A DNA stretch of 7,765 bases from Nitrococcus sp. (GTDB taxonomy: Bacteria > Pseudomonadota > Gammaproteobacteria > Nitrococcales > Nitrococcaceae): NCBI GenBank assembly GCA_030452365.1, contig JAKDMK010000104.1, positions 1 to 7,765 of the forward strand, written 5' to 3'. Each line of letters starts with the position of its first letter. The first letter of the stretch is position 1. Below are positions 5,068-7,765 of this stretch, piece after piece. The notes below the pieces were generated by a model, which did not search any database, was not told the DNA's origin, and saw only the letters and a program-made list of their open reading frames with translations. The translations under genes were made by a program, and so were the position numbers.

Positions 5068-5215
5068 GCTTCGTGGGTGGTAACTTGATCTCACCCCACC
5101 GCGCGTGCTCAATCTTGCTTGCAGCCGTATTTTCCGTGCGACAGCGCACTGCCCATCGGTGGTGGCAGGGCGCACGAGCGTGGGCTTGCCGTGTGAAACA
5201 TAGGCAAGACGCCAG

Positions 5216-5524
5216 TCAACGTGGCTGGCCATCTGAATACCCGGCCTCCCTCTGGTGGCGAACGGCCAGGATGAGCGGCGCCCCGCCGTCCAAGCGGTAC
5301 AGGACGACATAGCCAGCGCCTCCAAAGTCGATTAGCCACACCCGGAATTCTGGCTCCATGCCTTCAAGCGGCCGGCCGAGATGGGGTTGATGCGCGAGGA
5401 TTTTCGCGCCCGAGCGAATCGCCTTGACCGCTCGGCGTGCGGCGTCGGGATTCTCGGGCGCGAGAAAGCGGTAGAGCCGCTGCACGTCCGCCAAGGCGGA
5501 CGGGGTCCATCTCAGCTGTGGCAA
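5216..5524 (-). CDS. ParE/RelE-family toxin of a type II toxin-antitoxin pair
   Basis: Product of 102 residues, normal for ParE-like toxins, which poison DNA gyrase in the best-studied members (RelE relatives cleave mRNA). It begins PQLRWTPSALADVQRLYRFL and shows the family's alpha-hairpin, ENPDAARRAV at 24-33, HQPHLGRP at 45-52, FRVWLIDFG at 60-68, YVVLYRLD at 72-79 and ILAVRHQREAGY at 85-96. The start is a TTG at 5522-5524; it overlaps the antitoxin gene by 13 bases, with GGAG eight bases upstream, and no ATG or GTG fits the conserved N-terminus. The weak start codon and overlap would keep toxin below antitoxin levels through translational coupling. Whether gyrase or RNA is the target cannot be told from sequence. 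Confidence 0.88.
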   Translation of the reverse strand: MPQLRWTPSALADVQRLYRFLAPENPDAARRAVKAIRSGAKILAHQPHLGRPLEGMEPEFRVWLIDFGGAGYVVLYRLDGGAPLILAVRHQREAGYSDGQPR

Positions 5525-5790
5525 TCGGGGATCTCCGCATTCTCGCCGGCTTCAAGCTTCGCAAGCCATGTGTCAGCTTCTTCCATCGTCAGATGCTGCC
5601 CCGTCCGCTGATATTCCTCCCACGCGTGTAGTGCGTCTCGCTTGAAAGCTTCCCGCTTCTCCTCGCGCTCGACGTACTGTGTGATGGCCTCGCGCATGAT
5701 CCAGTGCGCAGTGCGCCGACGGGCATCGGCGAGTTGCTGCACTCGTCCTTTCAGCTCATCATCGAGCTTGATAGAGGTTGCCGTTGCCAT
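5512..5790 (-). CDS. Ribbon-helix-helix (CopG/ParD-like) antitoxin
   Basis: Product of 92 residues. The N-terminal ATSIKLDDELKGRVQQLADA is a ribbon-helix-helix DNA-binding start (beta strand at about 4-10, then helix A), followed by RRRTAHWIMREAITQYVERE, the turn and helix B characteristic of this antitoxin group. The remaining half, rich in Glu and Lys, is the part expected to wrap the toxin. The ATG at 5788-5790 is preferred over one four codons upstream because GAGG lies six bases before it and the family start is MATATSIKL-like. It precedes and overlaps the toxin gene by 13 bases. Half-site repeats over the promoter just upstream suggest the usual autorepression by the antitoxin-toxin complex. 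Confidence 0.88.
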   Translation of the reverse strand: MATATSIKLDDELKGRVQQLADARRRTAHWIMREAITQYVEREEKREAFKRDALHAWEEYQRTGQHLTMEEADTWLAKLEAGENAEIPDCHS

Positions 5791-5800
5791 GTGTGGCCTC

Positions 5801-5831
5801 ATAGTAAAAGGTAGTACGATACGCTACTATA
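5801..5831 (-). promoter_or_regulatory. Toxin-antitoxin promoter with half-site operator
   Basis: Plus-strand half-sites ATAGTA (5801-5806) and GTAGTA (5811-5816) are direct repeats ten bases apart, and TACTAT (5825-5830) is the exact inverse of the first. The inner pair TAGTA-8 bp-TACTA forms a dyad. On the minus strand TATAGT (5831-5826) is a good -10 element, placing transcription start about 30 bases before the antitoxin ATG. No -35 match is seen; that position falls inside the tandem repeat. Fits an operator for the RHH antitoxin. Confidence 0.6.
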
Positions 5832-5834
5832 CTT

Positions 5835-5881
5835 CTCCGCCACTCCGCCACTCCGCCACTCCGCCACTCCGCCACTCCGCC
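5835..5881. repeat. 8-bp tandem repeat, CTCCGCCA x 5.9
   Basis: Five perfect copies of CTCCGCCA run from 5835 to 5874, followed by seven of eight bases of a sixth at 5875-5881. The array begins four bases beyond the -10 of the toxin-antitoxin promoter and covers the -35 position. Perfect short arrays of this type are prone to slipped-strand copy-number change. Confidence 0.9.
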
Positions 5882-5896
5882 GGCGATAGCCCGGCG
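5878..5896. terminator. GC-rich hairpin at the end of the tandem repeat
   Basis: CGCCGG (5878-5883) pairs with CCGGCG (5891-5896) over CGATAGC. On the plus strand TTGCATTTT follows, a poor U-tract. It could separate the membrane protein transcript from the toxin-antitoxin promoter, but this is weak. Confidence 0.25.
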
Positions 5897-5979
5897 TTGC
5901 ATTTTCGGTTTGCTGAATTGGAGCCGTGCCATCCGGAAGAGAGTTGATGTTGAATAGTGCGATCAGATGCGAATGGCAC

Positions 5980-6744
5980 CTAGTTTGACTTTCGCGGATG
6001 GCTATATGGCCGGACCCGTTCTGAGGGAGGTTCCACGGCCGACGCCGTCTCGGCGCTGGGCTGACTTACCTGCCAGATGAGCACGTGTATGAATCCGACT
6101 ATCCCCAACAGCTCTAGCGTTTCTTCAATTGTGGTCGATAGGAAATAGGCGAAGTTCGGTAGACCGTAGGAGTCGGCGATCGCGCCGCCGATCAGCTCCA
6201 TTCCAATCGCCCCGGCCAGGTAGATCGCACCGGCAAGTACCACGCCCCAACGAAACTGCGCGGGCAGACTGCGCACCAGAGGTAGGTAAATTATCGCCAA
6301 AATGGCGCAGAGAACCATTGCCGGCAACACCCAGGCAAAATAAAACACGCCGCCCAGGTGCAGCCACTCGCGCACCGGCACGATGAGCAGTTCATGGAAC
6401 GCGGAGACTTCATCCATCGACATAAAGGCGAAGATGCCCGCCAGCGCCAGCCAGTGCCAGGCGAAGCGGCGCTGCTGCGCGTGGGCTGTTATGCCGATGA
6501 CGCAAAGCAATTGCGCGGTCGTGAACAGCAGCATGGACGAAAACCAGGTGGGCACGTTTTGCTCCCCATCCAACAGGAACTTCTGCAAAGCGACCGCGGG
6601 GACGCCGGCAGGAAGCCGATCCCGCAAGGCGTAAGCGAGAAAGTTCATCGCCACCAGCCCGGCAATGGCGCACAGCGCCACGATGGTGACGCGTCGGCGA
6701 GCGGCCCCACTCAGTGATAACAACAGTGAAAAAGATTGCGCCAT
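5980..6744 (-). CDS. Uncharacterised six-helix membrane protein with intramembrane acidic/His residues
   Basis: Product of 254 residues. Hydrophobic helices lie at about 20-40, 66-86, 95-112, 133-155, 166-188 and 210-227, with a short basic N-terminus and a hydrophilic, Pro/Arg-rich C-terminal tail from 228. Polar residues in or at the ends of helices are striking: DGEQNVPTWFSS at 59-70, SMDEVSAFHE at 109-118, GMELIGG at 181-187 and TIEETLELLG at 205-214, with His220 beyond. This pattern recalls uncharacterised bacterial membrane proteins and suggests a metal- or lipid-acting site, but I cannot name the family and no enzyme activity should be assumed. The ATG at 6744 has only a weak GGA upstream. 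The gene follows the enoyl-CoA hydratase on the same strand after 50 bases, so it is probably the second gene of that operon, possibly linking it to lipid metabolism. Confidence 0.8.
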   Translation of the reverse strand: MAQSFSLLLSLSGAARRRVTIVALCAIAGLVAMNFLAYALRDRLPAGVPAVALQKFLLDGEQNVPTWFSSMLLFTTAQLLCVIGITAHAQQRRFAWHWLALAGIFAFMSMDEVSAFHELLIVPVREWLHLGGVFYFAWVLPAMVLCAILAIIYLPLVRSLPAQFRWGVVLAGAIYLAGAIGMELIGGAIADSYGLPNFAYFLSTTIEETLELLGIVGFIHVLIWQVSQPSAETASAVEPPSERVRPYSHPRKSN

Positions 6745-6794
6745 CGCACGTTATTCCAGTTGCGGCACTCGGACCACAGCGAAGCCACACCGGC

Positions 6795-7574
6795 TCAACG
6801 GTGCTTGAACCGCGGCGCGCGCTTGTCCACGAAGGCAGCTATGCCCTCATTGCAATCCTCGGTAGCGAAAGTGGACTGGAACAGCCGGCGCTCAAAGCGC
6901 AGCCCTTCCTGCAGCCCGGTCTCGAAGGCTTGGTTGATCGCCTCCTTGATCATCATCGTCACGGGCAGCGAGTGTGATGCAATCGAGGCGGCCGTCTGCA
7001 CTGCCTGCGCCAACAGCTCGGCCGCCGGTACGACACGGGCGACCAAGCCGGCACGTTCGGCCTCCGCGGCATCCATCAGACGTCCGGTTAGACACAGCTC
7101 CATGGCTTTTGCCTTACCGACGGCCCGAGCCAGCCGCTGCGTGCCACCCGCTCCCGGCATGGTGCCGATGGTGATCTCCGGCTGGCCAAAGCGTGCGCTG
7201 TCGGCGGCGATGATCAGATCGCAGGCCATTGCCAGCTCACAACCCCCGCCCAGAGCATAGCCGGCTACCGCGGCAATAATGGGCTTGCGTGCCTGCAGCG
7301 CGGCGCTCCAGCCGGCGGCGCTGGGAAAATCCCGGCGGAATACGCCAAAGAAATCCTGCCCGAGCAGCTCCTTGATATCGGCCCCGGCGGCGAAAGCCTT
7401 GTCACTGCCCGTGAGCACGAGGCAGCCGATCCCGTCGTCGGCATCGAAATCGGAGATGGCTTGGCCGAGCTCGGTCATAAGCGCATCGGACAAGGCGTTC
7501 AAAGCCTCCGGCCGGTTCAGAGTAATGATACCGACCCGATCGCGAGACTCGACAAGGATATGTTGATAGGCCAT
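6795..7574 (-). CDS. Enoyl-CoA hydratase (crotonase family)
   Basis: Product of 259 residues, standard for a single-domain crotonase, which adds water to trans-2-enoyl-CoA in beta-oxidation or related degradation routes in the cytoplasm. Oxyanion-hole segments are [11 protein letters not shown] (60-70) and [11 protein letters not shown] (105-115). The two catalytic glutamates of hydratases are both present, Glu113 in [10 protein letters not shown] and Glu133 in FGQPEITIG, and [20 protein letters not shown] follows, all very close to mitochondrial short-chain enoyl-CoA hydratase. The C-terminus ([10 protein letters not shown]... [12 protein letters not shown]) is complete. The ATG at 7574 has GAGGA about eight bases upstream. 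With both glutamates it is a hydratase rather than an isomerase or dehalogenase; the specific pathway (fatty acid or phenylacetate-like) is not shown by neighbours, so no gene symbol is given. Confidence 0.92.
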   Translation of the reverse strand: MAYQHILVESRDRVGIITLNRPEALNALSDALMTELGQAISDFDADDGIGCLVLTGSDKAFAAGADIKELLGQDFFGVFRRDFPSAAGWSAALQARKPIIAAVAGYALGGGCELAMACDLIIAADSARFGQPEITIGTMPGAGGTQRLARAVGKAKAMELCLTGRLMDAAEAERAGLVARVVPAAELLAQAVQTAASIASHSLPVTMMIKEAINQAFETGLQEGLRFERRLFQSTFATEDCNEGIAAFVDKRAPRFKHR

Positions 7575-7580
7575 GAGCCA

Positions 7581-7632
7581 TCCTCTCGCTGATACTGGGG
7601 CTTCGCTGCGCTCTACCCATCCTACGAAAGTT
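7581..7632 (-). repeat. Dispersed gammaproteobacterial intergenic repeat (GTAGGATGGGTAGAGCGCAGCG type)
   Basis: On the minus strand the upstream region of the hydratase reads CTTTCGTAGGATGGGTAGAG then CGCAGCGAAGCCCCAGTATC. From memory, GTAGGATGGGTAGAGCGCAGCGAAACCCATC-like sequence is scattered through intergenic regions of many Gammaproteobacteria; here the right half is degenerate. It lies in the leader or promoter zone of the gene at 6795-7574. Its function is unknown. Confidence 0.45.
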
Positions 7633-7712
7633 ACTACGCTCGAAGCTCATGGTTCCTTGGCAAACCCGGCCTGCACGAAATGATGATCGTCAGACAGGCT
7701 CCTAGGGTAATA

Positions 7713-7765
7713 TTAGCCCCTCTTCTTGGCAGCCTTGTCGGCGCGTTTTTCCTTCATCGTCTTGG
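7713..7765 (-). CDS. C-terminal end of a lysine-rich protein, runs off the window
   Basis: Reading inward from the right edge on the minus strand, the frame gives KTMKEKRADKAAKKRG and stops at TAA 7713-7715. The Lys/Arg/Ala-rich, charged tail looks like a real bacterial protein C-terminus. The rest of the gene lies beyond the window, so no family can be given. A Met at 7755-7757 is in frame but is unlikely to be the start. Confidence 0.5.
   Translation of the reverse strand, partial: KTMKEKRADKAAKKRG

Noticed and set aside
5925..5979. GTGCCAT/ATGGCAC inverted repeat after the membrane protein stop
   Set aside because: Seven pairs with a 40-base loop and no U-tract; too weak to call a terminator.
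6736..7260. 174-residue plus-strand frame opposite the enoyl-CoA hydratase
   Set aside because: Ala/Ser/Arg-rich antisense shadow of a strongly supported gene.
1..7765. CRISPR arrays, tRNA and rRNA genes
   Set aside because: No spaced repeat array of the right size and no recognisable tRNA or rRNA sequence; the only tandem array is the 8-bp repeat at 5835-5881.

Overview
The window looks like an accessory stretch of a moderately GC-rich Gammaproteobacterium. Three things suggest this: a LysM-L,D-transpeptidase close to the E. coli YbiS/ErfK family, a molbindin gene with a near-consensus ModE operator, and a GTAGGATGGGTAGAGCGCAGCG-type dispersed repeat that I recall from many gammaproteobacterial genomes. 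The genus cannot be named from the sequence alone.

Layout. (1) 1-1700 is phage-derived or phage-like: a small unrecognised minus-strand gene (300-542) with a 15-bp direct repeat in its upstream region, then a plus-strand phage tail-type protein (926-1654) preceded by a nine-codon mini-ORF with a strong Shine-Dalgarno sequence and an ATGA overlap. (2) 1787-3748 holds two plus-strand chromosomal genes, a Tat-like exported L,D-transpeptidase and an EamA/DMT permease, 51 bases apart if the permease starts at the GTG at 2870 (57 to the preferred ATG). (3) 3749-3914 is a convergent intergenic region with an 18-bp near-identical repeat pair and hairpins. (4) 3915-4301 is a molybdate unit read on the minus strand: a ModE-like operator overlapping a TTGACT-17-TAACAT promoter, a leader of about 135 nt, an intrinsic terminator about 30 nt before the gene, and mop itself. 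(5) 4391-5067 is decayed material: an internally deleted IS5-type transposase, a possible broken oxidoreductase tail, and a truncated ParE toxin with a probable antitoxin remnant. (6) 5512-5790 and 5216-5524 form an apparently intact RHH antitoxin / ParE toxin operon on the minus strand, with a half-site operator at the promoter and six copies of an 8-bp tandem repeat just upstream. (7) 5980-7574, minus strand, carries an enoyl-CoA hydratase followed by a six-helix membrane protein of unknown function, probably co-transcribed. (8) The last 53 bases are the lysine-rich C-terminus of another minus-strand gene that runs off the window.

How the parts relate. The transpeptidase, permease, hydratase and membrane protein look like ordinary chromosomal genes. 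Around them sit phage, IS and toxin-antitoxin debris, as expected at an insertion hotspot. The most notable item is the mop control region: a predicted ModE-repressed promoter followed by a terminator within the leader, which suggests two layers of control (repression and attenuation) over a 71-residue molybdate-binding protein. The decayed IS5 element lies immediately upstream, and the mop promoter lies inside the open frame that continues from the transposase remnant, so that frame's C-terminal half is not coding.
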